From: CAYJLF01 sp964371055
GTDB taxonomy: Bacteria; Eisenbacteria; RBG-16-71-46; CAIMUX01
Assembly: GCA_964371055.1 (NCBI GenBank)
Contig: CAYJLF010000022.1
Coordinates: 1-64,000 of the forward strand
Length of the DNA: 64,000 nucleotides
Direction of reading: 5' to 3'
Shown: one piece after another, positions 9,788-18,240 of the stretch
Position numbering within the stretch: the first letter of the stretch is position 1
Layout: each line of letters opens with the position of its first letter
Notes under the pieces: model-generated
Databases searched by the model: none
What the model saw: only the letters and a program-made list of their open reading frames with translations
Told to the model about the DNA's origin: nothing
Program-made: the position numbers and the translations under genes

Positions 9788-10375
9788 TTGGCGGTTCATG
9801 CTCTCAACCCGAAGGCCGAGCCGGCCTACGGTCCGGTCGAGCGGCAACGGAAGCGGCACACCCTGCGGTTCGTGGGGGAGCGCCTCGACGGGCCCGTCCT
9901 CGACATCGGTCCCGCCAATGACTTCGGCCGCGATCTGGCCGCGCATTATCGCGTGGAGCTCGCGAATACCGAGGGGGATCTCGACTTCGATGAGTGGCGA
10001 CCCGACCGGGAGGCGCCTGCCGGCGCGTTCGCCGCGGTCTTCGCCTTCGAGGTGATCGAGCATCTCATGAACCCGCTCTTCTTCCTCGTGCGCCTGCGCC
10101 GTTTCTGCCGCCCCGGAGCGCGTGTCTTCATCACCTACCCGGTGCGGCCGCGCTTTCTCTGGTCGGACATCCACTGGCACGAGATCGACCGGCGGCGTTT
10201 TCTCTTCCTGGTCGATCAGGCCGGCTACGAAGTGGTCCGCTATCAGGAACGCCTGCTGTGGCGCGAGTGGAGTTTCTATCTGACCGGGCTGCGTCCGTTT
10301 CTGCGGCTGACTCTCGGGCGCACCCGATCGCAGATGTACGAGCTCCGCCCGCGGTCCGGCGCGGACCAGGGTTGA
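9788..10375 (+). CDS. Class I SAM-dependent methyltransferase-like protein
   Basis: The 195-residue protein has a shortened Rossmann methyltransferase core. A motif I-like GPVLDIGPANDFG is followed by an acidic strand, then AAVFAFEVIEHLMNPLFFLV, which matches motif II/III of small methyltransferases, and RPGARVFITYP. The start is TTG at 9788, chosen because AGGAGG (9776-9781) lies 6 bases upstream and no ATG or GTG is available in frame. The Shine-Dalgarno overlaps the stop codon of the preceding gene, implying coupled translation. A second methyltransferase begins 7 bases downstream. The substrate is unknown; the pair may modify a glycan or lipid. Confidence 0.8.
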   Translation: MAVHALNPKAEPAYGPVERQRKRHTLRFVGERLDGPVLDIGPANDFGRDLAAHYRVELANTEGDLDFDEWRPDREAPAGAFAAVFAFEVIEHLMNPLFFLVRLRRFCRPGARVFITYPVRPRFLWSDIHWHEIDRRRFLFLVDQAGYEVVRYQERLLWREWSFYLTGLRPFLRLTLGRTRSQMYELRPRSGADQG

Positions 10376-10382
10376 TCGGGCC

Positions 10383-11081
10383 ATGACCGGTGCGTGGCGG
10401 CAAATGCTGCGCCGGCTGCCGATCGTGCGCGGGATGGCGGAGCGGCTGTCGCTGGGTCGGCGCCGGGCCTCGTTCGCGAGTTCAACTACCTACTGGGATA
10501 CCCGCTACCGGGACGGCGGCAACTCCGGGCTCGGGTCCTACGGTCCCCTCGCGGAGTTCAAGGCGGAGATTCTGAACGGCTTCGTCGCGGAGCATGAGGT
10601 ACGCACGGTCGTCGAGTTCGGATGCGGGGACGGAGCTCAGCTCGCGCTCGCCGCCTATCCGGAATACACCGGACTCGATGTCTCTCCCGCGATCGTGGAT
10701 CGTTGTCGCGCCCGCTTCGCCGCCGACCCGACCCGGCGCTTCCTCCTCTATACGGAGCAGTATCCCGCGGATCTCCCGGCACGACCGCAGGCCGACCTCG
10801 CGCTCTCCCTGGACGTGCTCTATCACCTGGTCGAACCAGAGGTGTTCGATCGGCATCTGCGCGATCTCTTCGCCGCCGCCCGCCGCTACGTGATCATCTA
10901 TTCCAGCGACTTCGATCGGGCCGAGGCCGAGCCCCATGTGCGCCACCGCAGGTTCACGGCGGTCGTCGCGTTGCACTACCCGGAGTGGAGACTCGTCCAG
11001 CGCATTCCCAACCGCTATCCCTACCGCCTGGAGGATGGCTCGGGCTCGCTGGCCGACTTCTTCATCTACGAGCGGGCCTGA
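10383..11081 (+). CDS. Class I SAM-dependent methyltransferase
   Basis: The 232-residue protein contains VRTVVEFGCGDGAQLALAAY (motif I, SAM-binding glycine-rich loop, about 67-85), an acidic ligand at YTGLDVSPAIVDRCRARF, and DLALSLDVLYHLVEPEVFDRH (motif III region). The fold assignment is firm; the substrate is not evident. It follows the TTG-start methyltransferase by 7 bases and converges on ygiQ. The N-terminal 35 residues are basic (MLRRLPIVRGMAERLSLGRR), which may aid membrane or nucleic-acid association, although this is inference. Confidence 0.85.
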   Translation: MTGAWRQMLRRLPIVRGMAERLSLGRRRASFASSTTYWDTRYRDGGNSGLGSYGPLAEFKAEILNGFVAEHEVRTVVEFGCGDGAQLALAAYPEYTGLDVSPAIVDRCRARFAADPTRRFLLYTEQYPADLPARPQADLALSLDVLYHLVEPEVFDRHLRDLFAAARRYVIIYSSDFDRAEAEPHVRHRRFTAVVALHYPEWRLVQRIPNRYPYRLEDGSGSLADFFIYERA

Positions 11082-11165
11082 ACGCCTCCGGTCTGATCTC
11101 GCCCCGTCCTTCGGCCAGGGCGCGCGCCGCCGGCGTTGTCCGAAGACCGAGCGTCGGGACCGACC

Positions 11166-13280
11166 TCAACGACTCCCGGGCCGTTGGTGATCCCTCTTCC
11201 GATGCGTCTTCCGGTGCGGCCGGTATCCGGCGGCCCCTTCGGTGCGGGTCGCCTCCCGCGGCGGCGTCTTTGAGCCCCGGGGCGGCCTGATCGGTGCGCC
11301 CGCTGTTCCGCCGGTGTCGGGCGCGTCCGGTCTACCCCGCGCGCCGGGCCGTCCCCGGATGTGGTCTCCCTCCGCCTGCTCGGCGAACTCCCGCCGCGCC
11401 CGCGTCCGTCGCGCCACCAGCGCCTCCAGCGGCGGCCGCGCGGGGATCAAAGCGTCGCACCCCGGGCCGATCAGCTCCGGCCGCCCCGCCGCGATCAGCG
11501 CCTTGCGCACCTCCAGCCAGTTCTCCGGCTTGAAGAACTGCAGGAGCGCCCGCTGCATGCGGCGGTCGGAGAGCTTCTTCGCCACCGTGACCGGTTCGAG
11601 AGTGAACGGGTCGAGCCCGGTGTGGTACATGCACGCGGCGATGTCGAAGGGGCTGGGAATGAAGTCCTGCACCTGGTCCGGCTTGTAGCCGTTGCGCTTC
11701 AGGAAGAGAGCCAGATCGATCATCGCGTTCAGGTCGCTGCCAGGGTGGCTCGCGATATAATAGGGGATGAGGTACTGCTCCTTGCCCGCCTGGCGGGAGG
11801 CCTTGGTGAACGTCCGGTCGAAGCCTTCGAAGTCCTCCGGCCCCGGCTTCTTCATCAGCCGCAGCACCTCGGGATCGGTGTGCTCGGGCGCGACCTTGAG
11901 GTAGCCGCCGGTGTGGTGTTCCGCCACCTCACGGATGTAGCCGGGGTCGAGCCGCGCCAGGTCCATCCGGATTCCGGAGGCGACGAAGACCTTCTTCACG
12001 CCGTCGACCTCCCGCGCCTTCCTCATGAGGTCGCGGACCGGGCCGTGATCGGTGCCCAGGAGCTTGCAGATGGTCGGGTGGACGCAGGAGAGCCGCCGGC
12101 ATTTCGCTTCGACCTCGGGCTTCGTGCAGCGCATCTGGTACATGTTCGCGGTCGGTCCCCCGAGATCGCTGACCACTCCCCGGAAGTCGGGATCGGCGGC
12201 CATCGCGCGGAGTTCCGCCAGCACCGACTCGGGGCTGCGGCTCTGGATGATCCGTCCCTCGTGCGCGGTGATCGAGCAGAAGGTGCAGCCGCCGAAGCAG
12301 CCGCGCATGATCTGGACCGAATGCTTGATGACCTCCCACGCCGGGACCTTGCGGCCGCCGTAGGATGGATGCGGGCGGCGGGTGTAGGGAAGGCCATAGA
12401 CGCGATCCATCTCCTCCCGGCTCAGCGGCCACGACGGCGGGTTGACGACGACGTGCTCGTGGCCGTGCCGCTGCACGAGGCGGCGGGCGTTGTACGGATT
12501 CGTCTCCTGGTGTGCGATGCGGGTCATCCGGCAGAAGGCGACGCCGTCGTGCGAGACCTCCTCGAAGGAGGGGAGTTCGAGCGTATCGTCCCCGACCGGA
12601 GGCGTTTCGCTGGCGCCCAGCCGGTAGGCGACCCCGCGCAGGTCGCGCAGGTCCCGCAGGCCCCGGCCGGCGTGCAGCCGGCGCGCGATCTCCTGGATCG
12701 GCGACTCGCCCATGCCGAAGACGACCAGGTCGGCCTTGCTGTCCATCAGGATCGACCGGCGCACGGTGTCCGACCAGTAGTCGTAGTGCGCGATCCGGCG
12801 CAGGCTGGCTTCCACGCCCCCCGCGATCACCGGCACGCCGGGGTAGGCCTCGCGCGCCCGCTGGCAGTAGGCGAGGGTGGCGCGGTCGGGGCGCCGCCCG
12901 ATCTCCCCGCCGGGGCTGTAGGCGTCGTCGTTCCGCACCTTCCGGTTGGCGGTGTAGTGGTTGATCATCGAGTCCATGTTGCCCGCGCTGATCGCGAAGA
13001 AGAGGCGCGGGCGCCCGAAGAGCTTCCAGGGCTCGCAGGAACGCCAGTCGGGCTGGCTGAGCAGGGCGATCCGCCACCCTTCGACCTCGAGGAGCCGGCC
13101 GAGGAGGGCATTGGCGAAACTGGGATGGTCGACATAGGCGTCGCCGGTGACGAAGACGATATCGACCTCGTCCCAACCGCGAGCGGAGATTTCCTCCCGA
13201 CTCATCGGGAGGAAGGCGGCCGGCGCCGGCGGGGGGCGGTGAGGCCGGGCCGGGACGCGCTCTGTTCCTGGTCGCTTCAT
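11166..13280 (-). CDS. YgiQ family radical SAM protein
   Basis: The ATG at 13280 (MKRPGTERVP) gives a protein of 704 residues. The N-terminal domain has the YgiQ signature WDEVDIVFVTGDAYVDHPSF, a cobalamin-like Rossmann region. The radical SAM core binds a 4Fe-4S cluster through CFGGCTFC (C-x3-C-x2-C) in MRGCFGGCTFCSITAHEGR. The region MYHTGLDPFTLEPV near the C-terminus is also family-typical. The last 75 residues are a low-complexity Arg/Pro/Gly tail. The open frame continues upstream to 13388 without family similarity, so the longer start is rejected. The reaction catalysed by YgiQ proteins has not been settled. A TAGACT box at 13301-13306 lies 20 bases upstream of the ATG. Confidence 0.93.
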   Translation of the reverse strand: MKRPGTERVPARPHRPPPAPAAFLPMSREEISARGWDEVDIVFVTGDAYVDHPSFANALLGRLLEVEGWRIALLSQPDWRSCEPWKLFGRPRLFFAISAGNMDSMINHYTANRKVRNDDAYSPGGEIGRRPDRATLAYCQRAREAYPGVPVIAGGVEASLRRIAHYDYWSDTVRRSILMDSKADLVVFGMGESPIQEIARRLHAGRGLRDLRDLRGVAYRLGASETPPVGDDTLELPSFEEVSHDGVAFCRMTRIAHQETNPYNARRLVQRHGHEHVVVNPPSWPLSREEMDRVYGLPYTRRPHPSYGGRKVPAWEVIKHSVQIMRGCFGGCTFCSITAHEGRIIQSRSPESVLAELRAMAADPDFRGVVSDLGGPTANMYQMRCTKPEVEAKCRRLSCVHPTICKLLGTDHGPVRDLMRKAREVDGVKKVFVASGIRMDLARLDPGYIREVAEHHTGGYLKVAPEHTDPEVLRLMKKPGPEDFEGFDRTFTKASRQAGKEQYLIPYYIASHPGSDLNAMIDLALFLKRNGYKPDQVQDFIPSPFDIAACMYHTGLDPFTLEPVTVAKKLSDRRMQRALLQFFKPENWLEVRKALIAAGRPELIGPGCDALIPARPPLEALVARRTRARREFAEQAEGDHIRGRPGARGRPDAPDTGGTAGAPIRPPRGSKTPPREATRTEGAAGYRPHRKTHRKRDHQRPGSR

Positions 13281-13300
13281 GATGCGTTCTCTGTGGACCG

Positions 13301-13306
13301 AGTCTA
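13301..13306 (-). promoter_or_regulatory. Possible -10 box (TAGACT) upstream of the YgiQ gene
   Basis: TAGACT on the minus strand ends 20 bases before the ATG at 13280, which would give a very short leader. At 17-18 bases upstream only a poor -35 (TGGCTT/GTGGCT) is present. Confidence 0.25.
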
Positions 13307-13489
13307 GCCGCGCCCCGCCCGGGAAGCCACTCAGCAGGGTGCTGAAAAATCTGGCTGGCTCGGTTCTTTCGCACCCCGCTCGCTCCATCCCCGGGCTCTT
13401 CCCTCCACCGCAGCCCCGGGCCGGGACCGTGCCTCGATGCGACGATCCTCTTTCCGTGAGATCGACGGACCCATTAGGATGGCTCCATT

Positions 13490-16084
13490 ATGGCTGCACG
13501 GTCCGGTGCGAAGCTGCCGTCTCCACGGCGCGATGAGATCGACGGATCGAAGAGGGGCGGGGCCGGTCCAGTGCGCCTCCGCGCTTCGGGCGCACCGTCG
13601 CGCTTTCTCCTCCTCTCCTTGGCGGCGATCCTTCTCGTCTCACTCTTCGCCTACGGAGGATCGCTCCGCTACGGCTTCGTCAGCGACGACCTGCACCTGA
13701 TCGTCGACCGGCTCTCCGCCTATCAGAAGGCGTTCCCGCTCGCCGAGGCGTTCACGCAGAGCTTCTGGAAAGGTGGGGGATACGGATCGCTTCCCGGCGA
13801 GGACAAGGACTACTATCGCCCTCTGATCACGCTCTCCTACGCCCTGGACGCGCGCCTCTGGGGTGACCGGGCGTGGGGGTATCACCTCACCAACCTGCTG
13901 CTGCACATCCTGGCGAGCGGACTCGTGCTGCGCCTCCTCCTGCGTCTCGGCGTGAGGCGGCCCCCCGCTCTGGCGGCCGCCCTGCTCTTCGCCGCGCATC
14001 CCCTCCACGTCACGAGCGTCGCCTGGATCTCGGGGCGAACCGACCTCCTCTGCGCTGTCCTGCTGCTCGCCGCCTACGATCGGCTGGCCGCCGCGATCGA
14101 CTCCAGGATCGGTTTCCCGGCGGATGCGACCGGGCGACCAACGGGGCGACACGAGCCCGAAGGGGGGCGAGGGCTCGATCTCCGGCGCATCGGACCCGGT
14201 CTCCTCCTCTACGCTCTCGCCCTCTTCGCGAAGGAGATGGCGATCGTCCTCCCGGGACTTCTGGCCCTTCATCTTCTCCTCCGGCGGGCGCAGTCGATCC
14301 GGGCAGAAGGGGCGGGTCCACGCGGGGAAGCATCGTGGTGGATCGAGGTGGCCGCGGTCACGGGGGTCACGCTCGCGTTCTTTCTGCTGCGGGCGGCGCT
14401 GCTCGGCCTCCCCGACTTCGCGGCGGGAGCCCGGTCGCCGGAGGTGCCGTTCCGGCCTGGCGTCCTGCCGGCGGTTCTGACCTGGTACTGGCGCGGATTC
14501 CTCGCGCCCGGCGCGCTGCAGCTCACCGTCCCCTATCCACTGGTTGCGTCCGGCGCGGACCCCCGCTTCCTCGTCGGCCTCCTCCTGCTCGGACTCCACG
14601 TGGTGGTCGCGGTGGCGGGGCTGCGCCGGGGTCATCCGGCGGGCGTGGCCGCCGGATGGATCGTGATCAGCCTGATCCCCGTCTCCCACCTGGTGCCGTT
14701 GACCTTTCGCGCGCTCGTGGCCGAGTACTGGGCGTACATCCCGTCGATCGGCTTTGTTGTCCTCGTGGCTTCGGTGGCGTCCGTGGCGGGCTCGAGGCGG
14801 GCCCCGACTTTGATCCTCGCGGCGGGCGTCCTGGCCGGACTCGTCTACACCCCGCTGCGGGCGCGCCCCCTCGCGTCCGAAACGGCGCTCCTGCGGCATC
14901 AGCTGCGGCAGAACCCGCGTGACGCGGAGTCCTGGGTGACCCTGGCGGTGGAGCACGCGGCGCGGGGTGAACTGGCCCCGGCCTTCGACGCGGTCCGGCA
15001 AGCGATCCGGGTCGAGCCGAGCCTTCTCGGCGCGCAGTTGTGCCTGGGAAACCTCTACGACCTGAGCGGCCAGCCGGACTCCGCCGAGGCTGCGTACCGG
15101 CGTGAGATCCTCCACCACCCCGAGAGGAGTGCGGCGCGGGTCAACCTGGCCGACCTGAAGCTGCGTCGCGGAGATGGAATCGAGGGAGTTGCGATCTACC
15201 GGGAGGTCATCTCCACCGGCGCGTACACGCCGGAGGAGATGATGGAGAAAGTGGAGAGTCTGCTGGCCGCCGCGCCCGAAGGGGCGGGGATCGGCTCCTG
15301 GCCGCGGCGTGAGGAAGAGCTCCGCCTGGCCGGCGGACTTATCTCCTGCCTGGAGGAACTCCGGTTCCCGGTCAGTGTCCGCTTCCGTCTGGCCCGGATC
15401 GAGTGCGAGCTTCGGGCCGGGCGGATCGAGGCGGCTCGTCAGGCGCTGCTCGCGGCGCAGGCGGCCGGCGTCCCGGCGGCAGCGGGACTTCCGCAGCTCT
15501 CCAGGATCCCGCCCACGCCGCTCGCCGGGGGAACGCTCCCGGGCGGGAGTTCGCCCACCTCCCTCGGGGCCGCCGCGTCGATTCTCGAGGTGCTCGAGGA
15601 CGAATCAGGATCGGCCGCCGTCATCGCCGCGCGGGGCTGGGCGGCAGACCCGGGAGCGGCCGCGGCCGCCCGCGAGTGGGCGGAGTTCTACCATGCGACC
15701 GGGAGGACCAGCCTCGCGGTCTCGCTCTGGAGGCCGCTCCTGCAGGCGGGAGTTGTCACCCCCGAGGAACTCAACCACGTGGCCGTGCTCGCCATCAGCG
15801 GAGAGTCCGGATCGGACGTGGCGAGCGACGCGCCTGTGTCCGACGGCCGGGTTGTCTCCCGTCCGCAGTCCGGTCGATCGGCCGACGCGGAGCGTATCCT
15901 GCGGATGCTGGTGATCGAGGAACCTGACTTCCCCCAGGCTCTCTTGAATCTCGGCGGGCTCGCCTTCGGAGCGGGTGATGCCTCCGGCTGTGAACTCTGG
16001 TGGGGCCGCTTTCTGGCCGCCTACCCGGATCGGCCGGAGGCGGGTACGGTGCGGCAGAAGCTGGCGGAGAGCCGACGACGTTGA
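13490..16084 (+). CDS. TMTC-like polytopic membrane glycosyltransferase-related protein with TPR repeats
   Basis: The 864-residue protein has a membrane half (about 35-450) with features of the TMTC/ArnT superfamily. These are the acidic SDDLH motif in the first extracytoplasmic loop, DYYRPLITLSYALDARLWG, YHLTNLLLHILASGLVLRLL and LFAAHPLHVTSVAWISGRTD. Residues about 470-600 carry TPR repeats (AFDAVRQAIRVEPSLLGAQL), and further helical repeats extend to the end. Eukaryotic TMTC proteins are O-mannosyltransferases; the bacterial homologues are largely uncharacterised. Glycosylation of secreted proteins is therefore a hypothesis. A strong hairpin at 16161-16192 follows the gene. Confidence 0.82.
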   Translation: MAARSGAKLPSPRRDEIDGSKRGGAGPVRLRASGAPSRFLLLSLAAILLVSLFAYGGSLRYGFVSDDLHLIVDRLSAYQKAFPLAEAFTQSFWKGGGYGSLPGEDKDYYRPLITLSYALDARLWGDRAWGYHLTNLLLHILASGLVLRLLLRLGVRRPPALAAALLFAAHPLHVTSVAWISGRTDLLCAVLLLAAYDRLAAAIDSRIGFPADATGRPTGRHEPEGGRGLDLRRIGPGLLLYALALFAKEMAIVLPGLLALHLLLRRAQSIRAEGAGPRGEASWWIEVAAVTGVTLAFFLLRAALLGLPDFAAGARSPEVPFRPGVLPAVLTWYWRGFLAPGALQLTVPYPLVASGADPRFLVGLLLLGLHVVVAVAGLRRGHPAGVAAGWIVISLIPVSHLVPLTFRALVAEYWAYIPSIGFVVLVASVASVAGSRRAPTLILAAGVLAGLVYTPLRARPLASETALLRHQLRQNPRDAESWVTLAVEHAARGELAPAFDAVRQAIRVEPSLLGAQLCLGNLYDLSGQPDSAEAAYRREILHHPERSAARVNLADLKLRRGDGIEGVAIYREVISTGAYTPEEMMEKVESLLAAAPEGAGIGSWPRREEELRLAGGLISCLEELRFPVSVRFRLARIECELRAGRIEAARQALLAAQAAGVPAAAGLPQLSRIPPTPLAGGTLPGGSSPTSLGAAASILEVLEDESGSAAVIAARGWAADPGAAAAAREWAEFYHATGRTSLAVSLWRPLLQAGVVTPEELNHVAVLAISGESGSDVASDAPVSDGRVVSRPQSGRSADAERILRMLVIEEPDFPQALLNLGGLAFGAGDASGCELWWGRFLAAYPDRPEAGTVRQKLAESRRR

Positions 16085-16160
16085 TGTCCCCGACGACAGA
16101 CAGTGACGACGAAGACGAACCGTACAGACACCGGCGCCGAACGGAGCCGAGCGCGATACA

Positions 16161-16192
16161 AAGAGGTCCGGGGCTTTCACCCCGGACCTCTT
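16161..16192. terminator. Bidirectional hairpin terminator
   Basis: A perfect 13-bp stem (16161-16173 with 16180-16192) encloses the 6-base loop CTTTCA, between the convergent genes ending at 16084 and 16260. There is no long T-run on either side; the minus strand continues TTTGTATC. Placement and stem strength support a shared terminator. Confidence 0.75.
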
Positions 16193-16259
16193 CGGGTCGT
16201 GGGAGACCTCCGGGGTGTCCGGCCGTTTCCGGCCGTCGCATCCCGGTACGAAGAATCGC

Positions 16260-17252
16260 TTAGCGGTACTGGTTCTTGATGGCGCCCCAGCTCGACTCCT
16301 CCACCGGAACCGGCGGGCAAGGATTCGGGGTGCACGGACCACCGTACCAGACACCACCCTGCTGCAGGCACGCGCCCTCAGCCAGGATCACGCACTCCGG
16401 CCCGAAGCAGCACGCGCCGTCGACCGGCGGAGCCTCGTTGCTGTAGAGCACGAAGCCGATGTTCCAACCGGTCCAGCACGGCTGGTTGATCGCGATGCTG
16501 ATCGCGTTCCAGTTGACCTCTGCGCCTGCTGTCCAGGTGTCCCACCAGGAGGCCTCGCAGTACGGGTCGTAGGCGCCTTCGTACATGCGGTTGAACCACT
16601 GCGTGTACGCAAGCCCGTCCAGACCGAGCGTGAAGTCGTAGTCCGCCGAAGCGCTGACGAAATAGACCTTCCCAGGCTGCGCGACGAACGCGACCGGGAG
16701 GGTGATGCAGTAGTTGAAGTTCCGGATCAGGCCGTTGGTGATCTCGTACTCGACGAACGAGCCGAGGCCGACGTACTGGCTGTAAGCGACCGTGCCGATC
16801 GCCTCTTCGCCCGCGACGGTGCCGTCGGGGCAGAAGATGCTGGCGGCATCCTGCTCGTAGAACTTCACGCAGAAACCGACCACCCGACGGCCGTCGGCGT
16901 AGCCCTGCGCGTTGTAGCGGCCCCACTGCTTGATGTGGGTGATGGCGGTCGGAGCCTGGACCTCGAAGTCGTCGGCCATCCGGCGACCGTCCGAGGGGAA
17001 GCCACCGTCATTGATCGCGTTCACGAAGCACGCGGAGCTGCCGGCGGTCGCGCAGCCGGTCGGCGGCGTGAACTCGTCGAACATGCCGGTGTCCCAAACG
17101 ATGGTGCCGGGGCAGTCGTTCGTCCGCGACCCGCCGCCCTGGACGGGCGTGCCGTCGTACGGCTCGTCGACGAACGCCGGCTGGACGGCGAGGGCCGGGA
17201 AGGCCACGAGAGCCAGTCCCAAGACCACAAAAGCAATAGCCAACTTACGCAT
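16260..17252 (-). CDS. Secreted protein with one GACC Cys module and C-terminal WGxIK tail
   Basis: Starting at ATG 17252 (AGGAGG five bases upstream) the protein has 330 residues. A clear signal peptide (MRKLAIAFVVLGLALVAFPA) is cleaved near ALA-VQP. The central 230 residues look like an extracellular beta-sandwich (ADDFEVQAPTAITHIKQWGR) rich in aromatic residues and Cys pairs. I cannot assign them to a named family. Near the C-terminus lies one six-Cys module (GACCFGPECVILAEGACLQQ ... CTPNPC), and the protein ends exactly with PVEESSWGAIKNQYR. The same 15-residue tail closes three other secreted proteins in this window. A candidate extended -10 promoter lies about 150 bases upstream. Confidence 0.85.
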   Translation of the reverse strand: MRKLAIAFVVLGLALVAFPALAVQPAFVDEPYDGTPVQGGGSRTNDCPGTIVWDTGMFDEFTPPTGCATAGSSACFVNAINDGGFPSDGRRMADDFEVQAPTAITHIKQWGRYNAQGYADGRRVVGFCVKFYEQDAASIFCPDGTVAGEEAIGTVAYSQYVGLGSFVEYEITNGLIRNFNYCITLPVAFVAQPGKVYFVSASADYDFTLGLDGLAYTQWFNRMYEGAYDPYCEASWWDTWTAGAEVNWNAISIAINQPCWTGWNIGFVLYSNEAPPVDGACCFGPECVILAEGACLQQGGVWYGGPCTPNPCPPVPVEESSWGAIKNQYR

Positions 17253-17399
17253 GAACCCCTCCTGTCCTGAACCTCCGGTGGCATGGGCGGTCATTCCAAC
17301 CCCGGGCTACCGGATTACCGAAACGGGTCGCAGATACCAAGACACTCCCCAAACTCCACCCCCCTCGCTGCGGGAGATAGGTTGTTCGAGTCGTGAAGA

Positions 17400-17430
17400 A
17401 TTTTACCATAGGATCCCCTGTCAGGGACAA
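17400..17430 (-). promoter_or_regulatory. Candidate extended -10 promoter for the secreted GACC protein
   Basis: The minus strand reads TTGTCC (17430-17425), a 19-base spacer, then TAAAAT (17405-17400) preceded by TGG, an extended -10 arrangement. It would leave a leader of about 140 bases before ATG 17252. The spacer is long, so this is tentative. Confidence 0.35.
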
Positions 17431-17485
17431 GAGCTAATTTTGTCGCAAGGGGTTGCGGGATCGGTTGCCTTTGGGCTCTGATAGC

Positions 17486-17538
17486 GGACGGCGGCCGGGC
17501 CTCGCCGTCCGGCCGTTATTGAGACCATTGCGCAATAA
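17486..17538 (+). promoter_or_regulatory. Two hairpins in the leader of tenA
   Basis: An 8-bp stem (17486-17493 with 17503-17510, 9-base loop) is followed by a 6-bp stem (TTATTG 17516-17521 with CAATAA 17533-17538). The second ends just before the GGGGAGGG Shine-Dalgarno of tenA. No TPP-riboswitch consensus (CUGAGA or the pyrophosphate-sensor arm) is present. A role in regulation is a guess. Confidence 0.3.
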
Positions 17539-17550
17539 AGGGGAGGGCGA

Positions 17551-18219
17551 ATGAGATCGTTCTCATCGGAGGCCTGGACCCGGATCGCGCCGCTCTTCGA
17601 GCTGATCCGCAACCATCCGTTCAATCAGGAGTTGGCCGAGGGGACCCTCGCCCCGAGCCGGTTTGGGACCTACATCCAGCAGGACGCGATCTACCTCCGG
17701 GGGTTTGCCCGGGCTCTGACCCTGGCCTCCGCGCGTGCCCCGTCGTCGGAGTCGGCGGCCTTCTGGTCCCGACAGGCCGGGGAGTCGATCCAGATCGAGC
17801 GGCACCTCCACGAGACGATGTTCGCTCGATTCGGGATCGATGCGGCGGCCGCCGAGGCGGAGGAGCCGGCCCCCGCGACCCTGGCCTACGTCAGCTACCT
17901 CCTGGCTCTGGCCTACCAGGAGCCGTACGAGGTGCTGGTGGCCGGGCTCCTCCCATGCTACTGGGTCTACCAGAAGGTCGGCGGGTCGGTCCTCGAGAGA
18001 GGCCGCCCGGACAATCCCTATCAGGCCTGGATCGACACCTACGCGGGGGAGGAATACGGCGCGATTGTGAACACGGTGGTCGAGGCGACCGACCGCCTCG
18101 CCGCCACGGCGTCGCCTGATCTGGTGGCCCGGATGCTGCGGGCTTTCGTCCTGGCGACTCGCCTCGAGTGGTGGTTCTGGGATGGTGCCTATCGCGAAGA
18201 GAGGTGGCCGGCGGAGTAG
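17551..18219 (+). CDS. tenA: TenA family protein (thiaminase II / aminopyrimidine aminohydrolase)
   Basis: TenA hydrolyses degraded thiamine pyrimidines such as aminomethyl-HMP to salvage HMP. The 222-residue all-helical protein aligns with the family along its length. HPFNQELAEGTLAPSRFGTY and QQDAIYLRGFARAL lie near the N-terminus. The catalytic Cys lies in LLPCYWVYQKVG (about residue 137), and the C-terminal Glu in TRLEWWFWDGAY (about 205). All key residues seem intact. GGGGAGGG precedes the ATG. No other thiamine gene is in the window, so this looks like a stand-alone salvage enzyme. It is transcribed divergently from the secreted protein at 16260. Confidence 0.92.
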   Translation: MRSFSSEAWTRIAPLFELIRNHPFNQELAEGTLAPSRFGTYIQQDAIYLRGFARALTLASARAPSSESAAFWSRQAGESIQIERHLHETMFARFGIDAAAAEAEEPAPATLAYVSYLLALAYQEPYEVLVAGLLPCYWVYQKVGGSVLERGRPDNPYQAWIDTYAGEEYGAIVNTVVEATDRLAATASPDLVARMLRAFVLATRLEWWFWDGAYREERWPAE

Positions 18220-18240
18220 ACTCGCCGCATGGAGCGAACC

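Noticed and set aside
13281..13388. Longer start for the YgiQ gene
   Set aside because: The extra 36 codons resemble no YgiQ N-terminus. The ATG at 13280 is the better start.
17254..17550. TPP riboswitch before tenA
   Set aside because: The leader lacks the CUGAGA and pyrophosphate-sensor sequences. Only unrelated short hairpins are present.
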